A stretch of 64,000 bases of DNA from Bufo bufo (lineage: Eukaryota > Chordata > Amphibia > Anura > Bufonidae). The position numbers were made by a program, and so were the translations under genes. The notes beneath the pieces were generated by a model. It did not search any database, was not told where the DNA came from, and was given only the letters and a program-made list of their open reading frames with translations. The DNA lies in assembly GCF_905171765.1 (NCBI RefSeq), contig NC_053389.1:215580624-215644623 (forward strand). The letters are read 5' to 3'. Positions 10,771 to 22,114 of this stretch are shown here, in pieces. Each line of letters starts with the position of its first letter. Position 1 is the first letter of the stretch.

Positions 10771-11987
10771 TTTTTTTAAAACTTTCAATTTTTTATTGAT
10801 TTTTCAACATAAGAAAATCAGACAGTAAATATGTAATTTGCATAAGCCAGAACAATGTTAAGATTTGCAAGTACAACTTTGACATTTATATTGTGATGTT
10901 ACATATTTAAGCAAACAAAAGAATACCAGCTAATAAATGTCACTTGTATAATCCAGCAACTATCACTTAATATATGTTAAGCATATTGATGACAAGAACA
11001 AGACTAATAGATTGAATCCAGAACTTGTGATCCATTTCTAAGATATATTTTATTCTATACTTTAGTGTACCGCTATATATGCTTACCCTATACCGTAATC
11101 CATCCACCGTCCTCCATCCACCGCTCTCTCCCGCCATGTATGTATACCACAGTATTAGTCCCTACAGAGCTACAGAGTGAATCTTAACTGCAAACGGGCA
11201 TGAGCTCCACAATTCCCATCTTTTGTGAGCCCTTAAGCGTTCAGAGTAAGAATCTGCATATATATATTCATGTTGCATATACTGGTTAACTAGTGAGATC
11301 ACATCAGGCACCTGAGGAGTAATGGGCAGCTTCCATGAGGTTGCAATAAGCTTCCTTGCAGCTGAGAGAATGCCCATCATAACCGGTCTATGGGAGTGAG
11401 GAAAATCTCCTATTCCGATGGATAACACAGCTAATGGAGGGTCGAGGGGGATCTGGAAGCCCGCCACTGTCGAGATAAGGTCAAAAATCTTCCTCCAAAA
11501 AGGGAGAATAATAGGGCATGACCACCACATATGTGATAAGCTTCCCTTTTCCCCACAATTCCTCCAGCAGTTTGAACTATATTCAGGATCCATGTGTGCT
11601 ATGCGGGCCGGCGTCAAGTACCATCTAAGTTGTATTTTCCTATTTTGTTCAATGTGATTAATACATTTGGCAGTAGCTATCGTCCAGTGGAAAGCATCCC
11701 TCCACTCCCCGACCGACCAAGAGCTTTCAAATTCTTCTTCCCATTTCACCATAAAGTTAAGCTTTGTTTCTAAAGTAGGGTCAAGTGCATGATATGCAGT
11801 AGCAAGGCCTTTCCCCTGACCTGTCGTACCAGTAAAGTATTTACCAAAAGGGGTCGTTTCATTCATTGAAATAGTGGGAAGTCTTGTTCTGTGCAGCATA
11901 TGCCTAACTTGTAGGTACTGATAAAAACAAGTGTTAGGTATACCATAATTCTGATGTAAGGTCTCAAATGTTTTCATAGTATCACCT
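10771..11987 (-). mobile_element. 5'-truncated L1-like LINE with target-site duplication
   Basis: Flanked by identical ACCAATCAGCTATTT at 10756-10770 and 11988-12002, a 15-bp target-site duplication. On the minus strand the insert ends in a short A-run (T-run at 10768-10777), as expected for target-primed reverse transcription. Only the 3' end of the element is present. Confidence 0.85.
11162..11987 (-). pseudogene. C-terminal part of L1-like ORF2 protein
   Basis: An open frame of about 270 residues to the stop at 11162, cut at its 5' end by truncation (the ATG at 11992 lies in flanking DNA). It reads as the ORF2 tail downstream of the RT: QLRWYLTPARIAHM, then a cysteine-histidine module CWRNCGEKGSLSHMWWSC with FW following, typical of the L1 C-terminal domain. 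The RT YADD and endonuclease domains are absent. The frame is unbroken, so the insertion may be young, but a fragment this short cannot retrotranspose. Confidence 0.75.
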
Positions 11988-12154
11988 ACCAATCAGCTAT
12001 TTAAAGAGACCACAGTGTTTGTGGAGCACCACAGCCTCTTTTTATTACATACATCCCCTTAAATATTTACCAGGCATAGCTCTGCACTTTAGGTAGTTCC
12101 TCACTACAGCCCAGTCCCATCACAAAGAGACTCTGTCACCTCCACCAAGCCATA

Positions 12155-12534
12155 TTAAAGGGGTTGTCTCACTTCAGCAAATGGCTTTTATCAGATAGAG
12201 AACGTTAATATCTTGATCCATTTTTCCATCACATTGGATGGAAAAATTTCCTGGGGTTGCGACCACTCTGTAATCCATCAGAGGTGTCGGTGTTGGCACA
12301 CTGTAGGAAATACCCCCTGCCTCTCTGGTGGTCGGGACTGTGGAAGAGCGCATAGACCAACACCTTTTCATATAGTATGCAAACATGGCCACTGCTGCTG
12401 GATTTCAGGGTGGTCATAACCATAGAAGCAAAAAGGGTATCATGTGATGGAAAAATTAATCCAGCCAGCAAAGGAAGCAATATGGATAATAACAATATTA
12501 ACTTTCTCTACATGATAAATGCTACTTGCTGAAG
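12155..12534. mobile_element. TTAA MITE (T2-like), right end missing
   Basis: Starts TTAAAGGGGTTGTCTCACTT and is palindromic: the left arm CTTCAGCAAATGGC is mirrored near 12500-12534. The terminal 17 or so bases of the right arm are replaced by unrelated sequence. A related end fragment lies at 42121-42174. Confidence 0.65.
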
Positions 12535-13706
12535 GCAATCTGTAACCAGAAACCTACCTGTCCGACCAAGAGCACAATTAGATAGCTGTACGACTACGGA
12601 ATAAAGCGTTTCTTCTCCTTCCTGATCCAAGGCTCTGTACCTGAGATAACAGCATATTTTATAATATGCAAATAAGCTGTTTAGTGCGATAAAGGCCAGA
12701 CCCTCCAACCATGCTTTGATTCACAGTGCAGGCAGTGGCAGTGAAATTTCACCTGGCCCTGTGTTCTTGCACATGCGCCATCACCTTGCATATCAGCGCA
12801 TGTGCAGTACAGTCAATTTCTGCCCTGGCAAGTGTCATGGTTGTACTGCATCTTGATACTTTCTCCTCTCTACACATGCTCTGCGGAGTCGAGTGGATAT
12901 GTATATGTTGGGGGTATCTGAAAAGAACAAGCCAGCAATTATCTCATGTGTATGGCTAGCCTTAGTCTTTAGTCCTAGTAATTACAATATCAGAACTACT
13001 ATGAGGCCTGCAATGAGGAGCTGCAAGAAAGGACATTTATGCTGCATTTACTTCTGATTAAAAATATTGCAAGTGTTTTCTACTACATATTAATTTCTCC
13101 CACGTGGTCCTCTTACTCCTGTACAAGGTATATAAGTTCTGCTTGCATGTTAAAGTGAGGAGGTCTGCTGTTGACAAAGAAGAGCGTATACACCTACAGG
13201 CAGCGCTTTCCCTATAACCAGTGTGGTCTGGAGGAGGAAGTTGGTTTTTATACTGTTGAAAACAGTGAGAAGATCCGGCAAGGTAAGACGCTGCTGCTTT
13301 TGTGTCGTTTCATAATATTTGATTTTAATGATGAAAATCCTATGTTGCTGCTTTTACTATTAATAATAATTTCCCATATTTTAGACATCTAGCCTATCTA
13401 TGTAGATGTTACTTGTCTTTGGAGCACCCATGTGTGGTGTACAGTTGTGAAGTCAATTTTACAGAAATGAATCATTTAGGTTAGATTTCTATGAAACTCA
13501 TAAAATCTTGATGATTTGTATTAGTAATACATTTTAACAATTTTTCTAATTCTATAGAAAATGTAACAGTAGGGCAGCTGAATAGAGATTTACCAACGTT
13601 TCCTTGAATGGGCCTGGTAAACCTAAAAACTGTTGCAAGTGACATATTTGAGACTGCTAAAAAGACAAGGGAATCTGGTTACTGCATCACTGCTGTCATT
13701 GAAGTG
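12535..13706. other. Unassigned sequence
   Basis: No recognised gene. A short open segment at about 13165-13280 ends in CAAGGTAAGA, a good splice-donor match, but it has no clear acceptor or protein family. Confidence 0.4.
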
Positions 13707-13714
13707 AATAATAG

Positions 13715-14867
13715 CAGTGGCGGGCCTAAGGTGTTTGGCACCTGGGGTGGGTCTCTTCTCTGGCATACCCCCTCTCCATACTCTAAAATATTGTGCCCAC
13801 TCACAGTTGTTATGCCCCTTTGTGCCCCCCTCACAGTAGTAATGCCCTCATTGTACCCTTCACAGTAGTTATGCCCAAATTGTGCCCCTCCACAGTAGTT
13901 ATCCCTTCATTGTGCCACCTTCACAGTGGTTATACCCACATTCTGCCCTCCTCACAGAAGTTATGCCCACATTCTGCCCCCTCACGGTAGTTATGCCCTC
14001 ACTGTGCCCCTTCACAGTAATTATGCCCACATTGTGCCTCCCTCACAGTAGTTATGCCCATATTCTGCCACCTCACAGTAGTTATGCCGATATTGTAACC
14101 CCCACAGTAGTTATCTCTTCACTGCCCCCCCTTCACAGTAGTTATGCCCACATTCTTCTCCTATCACAGTAGTTATCCCTTCTTTGTGCCCTCTTCACAT
14201 TAGTTATGCCCTCATTGTTCCGCTTTAACTGTAGTTATACCCTCTCTGTGCCCCCATCACTGTAGTTATACCCTCTCTGTGCCCCCTCACAGTAGTTATC
14301 CCTTTATTATGCCCCTTTAACAGTAGGTATGCAGTCATTTTGCCCCCTCACAGTAGTTATGCCCTCTCTATGCCCTTTTACAGTAGTTATGCCCTCATTG
14401 TGCACCCTCACAGTAGATATGCCCTTTCTGTGCCCCCATAACAGTTGTTATGCCCCTTCACAGTAGTAATACCCTCTCTGTGCCTCCTTCACAATAGTAA
14501 TGTCCACATTGTGCCCCCTCAGTGTTAATAAAATAAAAAAAACATTATCTGCTCACCTTGTCCCATTCCTGGTGATCAGATGCCCTCCAGCACTCCCCTG
14601 CAGGCACAGATTCCCAGCCTGCAGGCTCCTCCTACACAGTCTGGCAGTGCGATCTGCGCCAGCAGGGCTGAATGGTGATGCAGGCCTCGAGGAGGGAAGG
14701 AGTACGAGATGCTTAGTGGTCAGTAAGTGAAAGGACCGCTAGCTCCCCGGCGCTGTAGTAATGGATTGATCTGTATTGATGGAAGCGCTCATTGCATCCA
14801 GCACCACCTGACAGCTGACACCCATGTAGGATTGACCCCCCCCCCCCTCCTCCTTGGCACGCCACTG
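13715..14867. mobile_element. hAT-like non-autonomous element with internal minisatellite
   Basis: Begins CAGTGGCGGGCC and ends GGCACGCCACTG. The flanks AATAATAG (13707-13714) and AATGATAG (14868-14875) form an 8-bp target duplication with one mismatch, the hAT signature. No transposase is encoded. Confidence 0.75.
13790..14515. repeat. Minisatellite of about 28-30-bp units
   Basis: About 24 degenerate copies of a unit like CACAGTAGTTATGCCCACAT plus TGTGCCCCCT fill the element. The translated frames over it are by-products of periodicity. Confidence 0.85.
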
Positions 14868-15034
14868 AATGATAGCAGTGCTGCAGTAACCAAGTTCATC
14901 CACTATAAATGGATGAAGCCAGAGCTACTTTGGAACAGCTGTGCAGTGGGAGTGCGGGATGTTGGACCTCTGCCAATCAGATATAGGCCATCAAAATCTA
15001 TATAAAATATAAATAAATAAAAAAAATATATATA

Positions 15035-15346
15035 CAGGGGCGTAGCTATAGGGGGTGCAGAGGTAGCAGTCGCTACTGGGCCCAGGAGCCTGAGGGGCCC
15101 CACAGACCCTTGTACCACATGAGAAGACACTGGTATTATAGAAAGTGCATGCTGGTCAAGTTATACCTCTGGCTGGAGGGAAGGTGTTAGGTCAAGAATT
15201 TGGCATGGTGGGGGTGCAGTTTAAATTTTTGGCTCAGGCAGCAGGAAGGCAATGTACTTCCCTGCCCCTGGCCACAAAGCAATGAGGGATGGGGGGCCCA
15301 AACTAAACTCTTGCACCAGGGCCCATGAGCCTTTAGCTACGCCCCT
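15035..15346. mobile_element. hAT-like MITE
   Basis: Ends are CAGGGGCGTAGCTATAGG and TAGCTACGCCCCTG. Flanking TATATATA and TACATATA (7 of 8 matching) suggest an 8-bp target duplication. 312 bp, non-coding. Confidence 0.75.
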
Positions 15347-15649
15347 GTACATATATATAAATAAATACAAAACTCCCGGACAGCCCCTTTAAGCTGCAGT
15401 GAAAGGCACTTTTATGAGGACAGATGCTTGGGCAAACAGACATTCCTACATTTGTTCCTGATGATTTCCTGCATGGTAACAAGGCAAATGATCACCTGAC
15501 CAATGACAAATATTCATCACATCTTTTGTAGGTATGAAAATGATCGCTTCTCTGCTGTAGATCACCCTGTGTAAACATGGATGTACTGCCAACAATGTAG
15601 TTCTTTCAAGATCACTAGAACAGTATTGCATAGATGTACTAGCGTTATA

Positions 15650-16983
15650 TCTATCTATATATAAAGGACGTATGTATGTATGTTCCGCGATCACTCAAAA
15701 ACGCAACCATCGATTTCAACGAAACTTGGTATACACATCCCTTTCTACCTGAAAAGAAATCTTGTGGGGGTCTCAGCTCTCTAGGACATACCGTTCCTGA
15801 GATATTCCCAAAAATGACCTGCATTAGCCAATACAAGCCTGCAAGTCTTTCACTCATATCCCAACTGCCATACACACGGTCACATGACCCTTATCAGCCA
15901 ATACAAGCTCGCAGGCCATTGGTCTACACATGCACACAGCTTTACTCCAGGTTTCCATAACAACCCAGCCATTAAGTCGCACAGCATTAAGTCGCACGAT
16001 ACATAGGGCACAACTACAATGCTACAGGTGTCGCGTGACCTTGATGTCGCACCCATATCGTGCAACAATTTTTATAATGATTGTCTATGGTGTCGCACTG
16101 TGACATGTGACATACTGCGACTGCAACAGTCACAGAAAAATCCATCTCAGATGGATTTTTTGCAACTGTCGTGTCACAGTCACAGCCTATCACATGTCGT
16201 ACTGCGTCACCATAGCCTATCATTATAGAAATTGTTTAGACAAAATGTTGCGCGACATGTTGTCGAGTAGCCTTAGCATTAAAGGGGCAGGGCGCTGTGA
16301 AGGTCACTGTTAAAGGGGCGGGCACTGTGGAGGTCACTGTTAAAGAGGCGTTCACTGTGGATGTTACTGTTAAGGGGGCAGGCCGCTGTGGAGGTCACTG
16401 ATAAGGCAGCAGGGGCCACTATTAAAGGGGCAACTGCTGTGGAGGTCACTGTTAAGGCAGCGGGGTACTATGGAGGTCACTGTTAAGGCAGCGGGGTACT
16501 ATGGAGGTCACTGTTAAGGCAGCTAGGTACTGTGGAGGTCACTGTTAAGGCAGCTAGGTACTGTGGAGGTCACTGTTAAGGCAGCGGGGTACTATGGAGG
16601 TCACTGTTAAGGCAGCTAGGTACTGTGGAGGTCACTGTTAAGGCAGCGGGGTACTATGGAGGTCACTGTTAAGGCAGCTAGGTACTGTGGAGGTCACTGT
16701 TAAGTGGGCGGGCCCCTGAGGAGGTCACTGTCAAGGGAGTGGGGTGCTGTGAAACTCACTTTTAAAGGGGCGGGCTGCTGTGAAGGTTAAAGTTAAGGGG
16801 ATGGGCTGCTGTGAAGGTCCCATTTTAAAGTGGCGGGGCACTGTGGGGAGTTCACTGTTAAAGGGGCGGGGTGCTGTAGAGGTCACTGTTATGGGGGATA
16901 CTGTCGATATTTTTTAACGACACACACAAACATTAAATTAAATAGATGAAATATACCAGTGCGAAGCCGGGTCCTTCTGCTAG
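15650..16983 (+). mobile_element. Helitron-like non-autonomous element
   Basis: Starts TCTATCTATATATAAAGG directly after an A, ends GCGAAGCCGGGTCCTTCTGC plus TAG directly before a T: 5' TC, 3' CTAG and A/T insertion are Helitron features. No Rep/helicase frame is present. The first 200 bases carry the motif AAAACGCAACCATCGATTTC. Confidence 0.7.
16260..16890. repeat. About 31-bp minisatellite inside the Helitron-like element
   Basis: Units of the type GGAGGTCACTGTTAAGGCAG. Copies at 16440-16700 are nearly identical and alternate between GCGGGGTACTATG and GCTAGGTACTGTG forms, which suggests recent expansion; outer copies are degenerate. Confidence 0.85.
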
Positions 16984-17564
16984 TTCTAAATAAAGTTTAA
17001 TGAACTCGCCCAATAATTTTATCAAATGCACTAAAACTTAAAACTTCTTTGCCCCCTTGATCCAGAACAGATGCTCCATTGGTTCCTTGTAAGTGTCGCT
17101 GAAGATTGATAAATCCATGTGGCCAGGATCTTGCATATCTACAGCAGACTGCAAAAACGCTGTGTAGGGGCTTAAATAAAAGTCACACAATGAGGTAAGT
17201 AAACTTTAGAAAAAAAGGTTGATTCTTTTTCTGTACCTGACTGGTAGGAGGCAGTGATAACAATGACTTTCTGATTCTTCTAACCAGTGAGTCTTCTATG
17301 TGATAATTGGAATTCTGTATGTGAAATTGCTGGGCAAGTTCAAATAATAAGAAATGATCAAGTATAAATGTTGAAAAAAAAAACAACTTAAAGCGGTTGT
17401 CCAGCCAAAAAGTAAAATGACCTAGAGGCATTGGCTGTAAAAAAATATTAGGAAGAGTCACTCACCACTTATGAAAGCCCTGATGTCCCAGCACCTCAGC
17501 TTTCTTCCATACCTGGTCCCCACCAGATTGGAAGTGATGACGTGATGTTCCCATCCATGAGGCT
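16984..17564. other. Unassigned sequence with a MITE-like end
   Basis: No gene is visible. AAAGCGGTTGTCCAGCC near 17391 resembles a TTAA-MITE terminus, but its partner end was not found. Confidence 0.4.
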
Positions 17565-17982
17565 AGAGATGAGCGAAGTTTAGAAAACTTTGATTAGGCT
17601 GCTTCGCCGAATTTCACAAAGAAATTAGCTTCTTGATGAATTTCTTTGTTAGTTACTGGCCCAATGATGGGGAACTGTGATTGTAAACTCCCCCCCCTCC
17701 CTTTATTGAACCCCTCAGATGCTGATTGCGACATCTGAGATAAAAAAAATTAGGGCTTTCAGGGGTTAATCGGTGAAAAAAATATATCCATTTTGCTTGG
17801 GATCTTCAATTGAGATTCGCACTTAAAGAGATGAGCATGATTTTTTTTTTTTTTTACGGCCATTTCTGGGAGAATTGATTAGTTATCACAAAGCACAAGG
17901 AAATTCGGCTTCACGACAAATCGAATTTTCCCTCAAATTCAGCTTGAAGTCCACTTCGAATGCTTTGATTCACTCAACACTA
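17565..17982. mobile_element. Dispersed repeat of the GATGAGCGAA type
   Basis: Bounded by AGAGATGAGCGAAGTTT and TTCACTCAACACT; the interior has TTCGCCGAATTTC and its complement-like partner. Related to the repeats at 55965-59620 and 62640-62920. Superfamily not determined. Confidence 0.55.
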
Positions 17983-18124
17983 CATGAGGCTCATCAGTTA
18001 CATGCCATTCTTGCATACATGAATGCTCAGTAATTGGCTGCAGCGGCTACATGGAATGGCACATTGTCACTTCTGGTTTTATAAGCTGGAGACAGAGGTT
18101 CATTGCCAAAGAGAGTAAAACTAA

Positions 18125-19745
18125 CCCTAACTTTCTTCACTTATATAAATAGTAAAAAGGTTAAACCTGGAAGTGTTGGGACTTTTAAAGAGTGATGATG
18201 GAGGAGTTGTAGAGGGCAATGAAGAGAAAACTAATTTATTAAATATTTTTTTCTCTGCTGTATTCACTGAGGAGAATAAAATTCCAGATGAAATGCAGAG
18301 TGTCAAAGTAAATTCCCCATTAAATGTGTCCTGTCTGACCCATGAAAAAGTGAAGCGGCTATTTAAAAATATTAAAATAGACAAATCACTGGGTCCAGAT
18401 GACATACACCGCTCTATCCTAAGGGAATTAGGTAATGTAACAGACAGACCCTTATATCTGATATTTCAGAACTCTATAATAACAGGGAGTGTTCCACAAG
18501 ACTGGTACTTATCAAATGTGGAGCCAGTATTAAAAAAGGGGTTAAAAAGGGTCTGGAAACTATACGCCAGTAAGTCTAAAATCTGTTGTGAGTAAACTGC
18601 ATGTAGGTTTTCTCAGAGAAGCTATCCTAGAGTATCTCAATGAAAACAAGTGTATAACACTCTATCAGCACGGCTTCATAAGGGATCGGTCCTGTGAAAC
18701 TAACCTAATCAGTTTCTATGAGTAGGTAAGTTCTAGACTGGTTCGGAATCAAAGGATGTCATATATCTTGATTTCTCCAATGCACTTGATACAGTGCCTC
18801 ATAAAAAGTTAATACATAAAATGAGAATGCTTGGAATGGGGGAAGATGTCTGTATGCGGGTAGGTAACTGACTCAGTGATAGAAAACAGAGGGTGGTTAT
18901 TAACATTACATACTGAAATTGGGTCACTGTCACTAGTGGAGTACCTCAGGGGTCAGTATTGGACCCTATTATCTTCAATATATTTATTAATGATCTTGTG
19001 GAGGACACAGTAAAATATATATATTTGTTGCTGATGATACCAAACAGGTGTAAAGTAATTTATTTCTTTATTTATTTTACACACTTATATAGCGCTACTA
19101 TATTCCGTAGTGCTTTATAGACATTAGCATCACTCTGTCCCCAATGGGGCTCACAGTCTAAGTTCCCTATCAGTATGTCTTTGGCGCGTGGGAGGAAACC
19201 GGAGTACCCGGAGGAAACCCACATCAACACGGGGAGAACATACAAACTCCATGCAGATGTTGTCCTTGGCCGGATTCGAACCTAGATGGATCTGGATAGA
19301 TTGGAGGCTTGGGCAGACAAGTGGCAGATGGGGTTTAATACAGATAAATGTACGGTTATGCACATGGGAAGGAATAATGCAAGTCACCCGTACATACTAA
19401 TTGGTAAAACACTATAGCAACCAGTGTAAGGCAGCTGCTGCCAAGGCCAATAAGATTATGTTTTGTATCAAAAAGCGACATAATTCTGCCACTTTACAAA
19501 TTATTACTCGGCATACGAAGTATTGTATAATTATGGGCTCCTGTGCAAAAGGAAGACATTGCAGAACTTGAGGGGGTTCAAAGGTGGCCAACTAAAGTAA
19601 TAACTGGAATAGGTGAACTACATTACCCAGAAAGATGATCAAAATTTGTGCTATTTTTTTTTTTTTTAAATGACTGAGGGACAATCTAATAACTATGTGT
19701 AAATATATCAGGGGTCAGTACAGAGATCTCTCCCATCATCTAGGA
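18125..19745 (+). pseudogene. CR1-like LINE reverse transcriptase, degraded and interrupted
   Basis: A relic of non-LTR reverse transcriptase on the plus strand. The frame 18173-18595 includes KSLGPDDIHRSILREL and TGSVPQDWYLSNVEPVLKKG, the usual N-terminal RT blocks. After frameshifts come YQHGFIRDRSCETNL, then [20 protein letters not shown] and an ADDTK-like catalytic block around 18940-19040. A V-SINE interrupts it, and RT sequence resumes with LDRLEAWADKWQMGFNTDKC. The order and motifs match the CR1/L2 group. The 5' end and endonuclease are absent. Multiple frameshifts and stops mean it is inactive. Confidence 0.75.
19058..19283 (-). mobile_element. V-SINE inserted in the CR1-like LINE
   Basis: On the minus strand it begins with the tRNA-type B box GGTTCGAATCC, then the conserved V-SINE core (TTTGTATGTTCTCCCCGTGT, GGGTTTCCTCCGGGTACTCC), and ends with a LINE-like tail TAGCGCTATATAAGTG. 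The part before the B box is missing, so it is 5'-truncated. LINE coding sequence lies on both sides, so the SINE arrived later. Confidence 0.8.
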
Positions 19746-20360
19746 TTAAAATTTTCATTCCATATTGATCCAATTGCTTGTGGTATGCCCCAGGGTCAAT
19801 GGAACATGTATGGCCAGTTTAATGTATATGGCTGTGTTGGTAGAATAGGTGTTCACCAGATGGTTGCTCAATCATTAACCCACTTCTGTCTAAGGTGCAC
19901 GACTACCTTTACGGTCCTTTTACACGTCAAGATAAATGGGTCAAAACGAGTGCTGACGTTTTACTACATTTTAACATTAGAAAGACATGCATTTATATTT
20001 ATCACTAATTGTATGTGTTTTTTAATAATTTTGATTACTTGTAAGATGGCTTGTCTTATCTCCTGTCTCCTATGCTAATGACTAGCAGATTCCTATTCAG
20101 CCTAAGATATCACACCAGCAAACTATAATTTTTAGGTCATTATTATAAACGATTCCTTCAACGACAAATTAGCAAATTCTCACTGATCATTAAAATCCTT
20201 GCACATATTTACACTGGATATTGGGCACATTATCTCAATATAAGAATTTTTTGCATGATATTTGCCCTGTGTACAAGGCCCTTTAAGAACATTTGCTCAG
20301 GTTTGGACACCACAAAGGATCTACAATGTTTGACAAATCATGTCCTTCACTGATTACCGT
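19746..20360. other. Unassigned sequence
   Basis: AT-rich DNA with no recognised feature. Confidence 0.5.
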
Positions 20361-20527
20361 ATTTTTCGCCCTATAAGACGCACTCCCCCCCCCCCCCAAA
20401 AGTGGGGGGAAAATAGCAGTGCGTCTTATGGGGCGAATGCTGCGATTTTGCAGAATTTTCAATGATACACCCACCGCGATGCCGCGCGGCGGGTGTATCA
20501 GCTGTGAGGGAGGAGGGGCTGGGGTCC

Positions 20528-21012
20528 GGCATCTGCTTTTATAATGACAGCGGGGCCCATGCAGTGACTGTATTCTACTACACGGGCCCCGCTCACTGTA
20601 TAATCGTATCTGTAATAGTTAATTGTTTTGTATATAATCGGGTAATCAGCGCCTGTATACTTACAACTACAAGCACTCGGTAGCAGAGAGGAGGGAGGAG
20701 GCAGCCCGGGAGGACGGGCTCTGGCAGCGTGAGTCACTACGTCACGTGCCTGCGCCGCCCACTTTATGAATGAAGCAGGCGGCGTGGGCGCATGACGTAG
20801 TGACTCACGCTGCCAGTGCCCGTCCTCCCGGCCTGCATCCTCCCTCCTCTCTGCTACCTACCGAGTGCTTGTAGTTGTAAGTATACAGGCGCTGATTACC
20901 CGATTATATACATAACAATTAACTATTACAGATACGATAATATACAGTGAGCGGGGCCCGTGTAGTAGAATACAGTCACTGCACGGGCCCCGCTGTCATT
21001 ATAAAAGCAGAT
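20528..21012. repeat. About 485-bp near-perfect inverted repeat
   Basis: Two arms of roughly 235 bases run from GCATCTGCTTTTATAATGAC to its complement, meeting around ACTTTATGAATGAAG near 20765. Differences are few and small. The arms are GC-rich near the centre and contain GTGACTCACGCTGCC-type motifs. Confidence 0.9.
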
Positions 21013-21166
21013 GCGACCCCCACCCCCTGTATTGAGGGTCATTCACTACAGGGACACTGTTATGGAGGGGATCTGTGGATGACACATAGCATAAGATGCT
21101 ATATATGTGTCACCCACAGATCCCCCCATAACTGTCATCCCCATAACAGTGCCATCCAGATACCCC

Positions 21167-21420
21167 AATAAGTGTCACCCACAGATCCCCCATAAGTGTC
21201 ACCCACAGATCCCCCATAAGTGTCACCCACAGATCCCCCATAAGTGTCACCCACAGATCCCCCATAAGTGTCACCCACAGATCCCCCATAAGTGTCACCC
21301 ACAGATCCCCCATAAGTGTCACCCACAGATCCCCCATAAGTGTCACCCACAGATCCCCCATAAGTGTCACCCACAGATCCCCCATAACAGTGCGTCACCC
21401 ACAGATCCCCCATAACAGTG
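21167..21420. repeat. 24-bp minisatellite
   Basis: Nine nearly identical copies of ATAAGTGTCACCCACAGATC plus CCCC, then two variant copies with ATAACAGTGCG. The length is a multiple of three, so long meaningless frames (for example PHKCHPQI repeats) appear on both strands. Confidence 0.95.
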
Positions 21421-21634
21421 CGCCATCCACAGACCACAGACCACAATTAGTTCAAAACCCACCAAAAGCACACCTTTTGGTTCAAATTTTTTTCTTCTTA
21501 TTTTTCTCCTCAAAAACCTAGGTGCGTCTTATGGGCCGGTGCGTCTTATAGGGCGAAAAATCATGTTTCTTTGTGCTTTTTTCTTGCATTTTGGATTTGC
21601 TGATTTAATTTGTGTCCCTGCTATTACTGATGCC

Positions 21635-22114
21635 TTAAAGGGAACCTGTCATCAGCTTTATGCTGCCCATACTAACGGCAGTATAAAGTAGAGACAGGTG
21701 AGTTGATTTTAGTTGTCATTTATAAGATAAAAGTAAGTGGTTGCCGAGCAGACTGGGCCTGGAAAAGAGTCGCGGCCACCTGAGAAGAGTCCTGGTTATT
21801 CATAAATTCCTGCTCTCCCTGCCCACCTGCCGATGACTGACAGTCTTCTACCTAGTTTTCTCCCTTTCTCTCTAGGAGAGAACTGCCAATCACCAGCAGA
21901 TGGACAGGGAGATCAGGAGATTATAATAACCATGACTATTCTCAGGTAGATTTGACTCTTTTCCAAGCCCGGGCTGCGATGATTATGATCCTGGTTCTTG
22001 GCAAGCACTTACTTTTAGCTCATGAATGACACATCGCTGAGACCAGCATTTCTGTCACTATTTTGTGCTGCGCTCAGTGAGGTCAGCATACAGTTGATGA
22101 CAGGTTCCCTTTAA
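21635..22114. mobile_element. TTAA MITE (T2-like), 480 bp
   Basis: Begins TTAAAGGGAACCTGTCATCA and ends TGATGACAGGTTCCCTTTAA. This fits the TTAAAGGRR terminus of the Xenopus T2 group. Palindromic and non-coding. Confidence 0.85.

Larger units (their letters stand above)
20361..21561. mobile_element. Large palindromic MITE with 21-bp terminal inverted repeats
   Basis: Ends ATTTTTCGCCCTATAAGACG and its exact complement at 21542-21561, with a second inner copy of GTGCGTCTTATGGG on each side. The interior holds a long hairpin and a 24-bp minisatellite. No transposase frame. The superfamily is uncertain (hAT is a possibility). Confidence 0.75.

Noticed and set aside
13171..13392. Frame with a splice-donor-like CAAGGTAAGA, considered as an exon
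   Set aside because: No acceptor or family match, and the sequence after the donor-like site is AT-rich without a continuing exon; left as unassigned.
21167..21420. Regularly spaced repeats resembling a CRISPR array
   Set aside because: Units are contiguous with no unique spacers, and the genome is vertebrate.
21107..21446. Three long frames of about 100 residues with perfect internal periodicity (for example GDLWVTLM and PHKCHPQI repeats)
   Set aside because: They are translations of a 24-bp minisatellite, whose length keeps all frames open; not a protein-coding gene.
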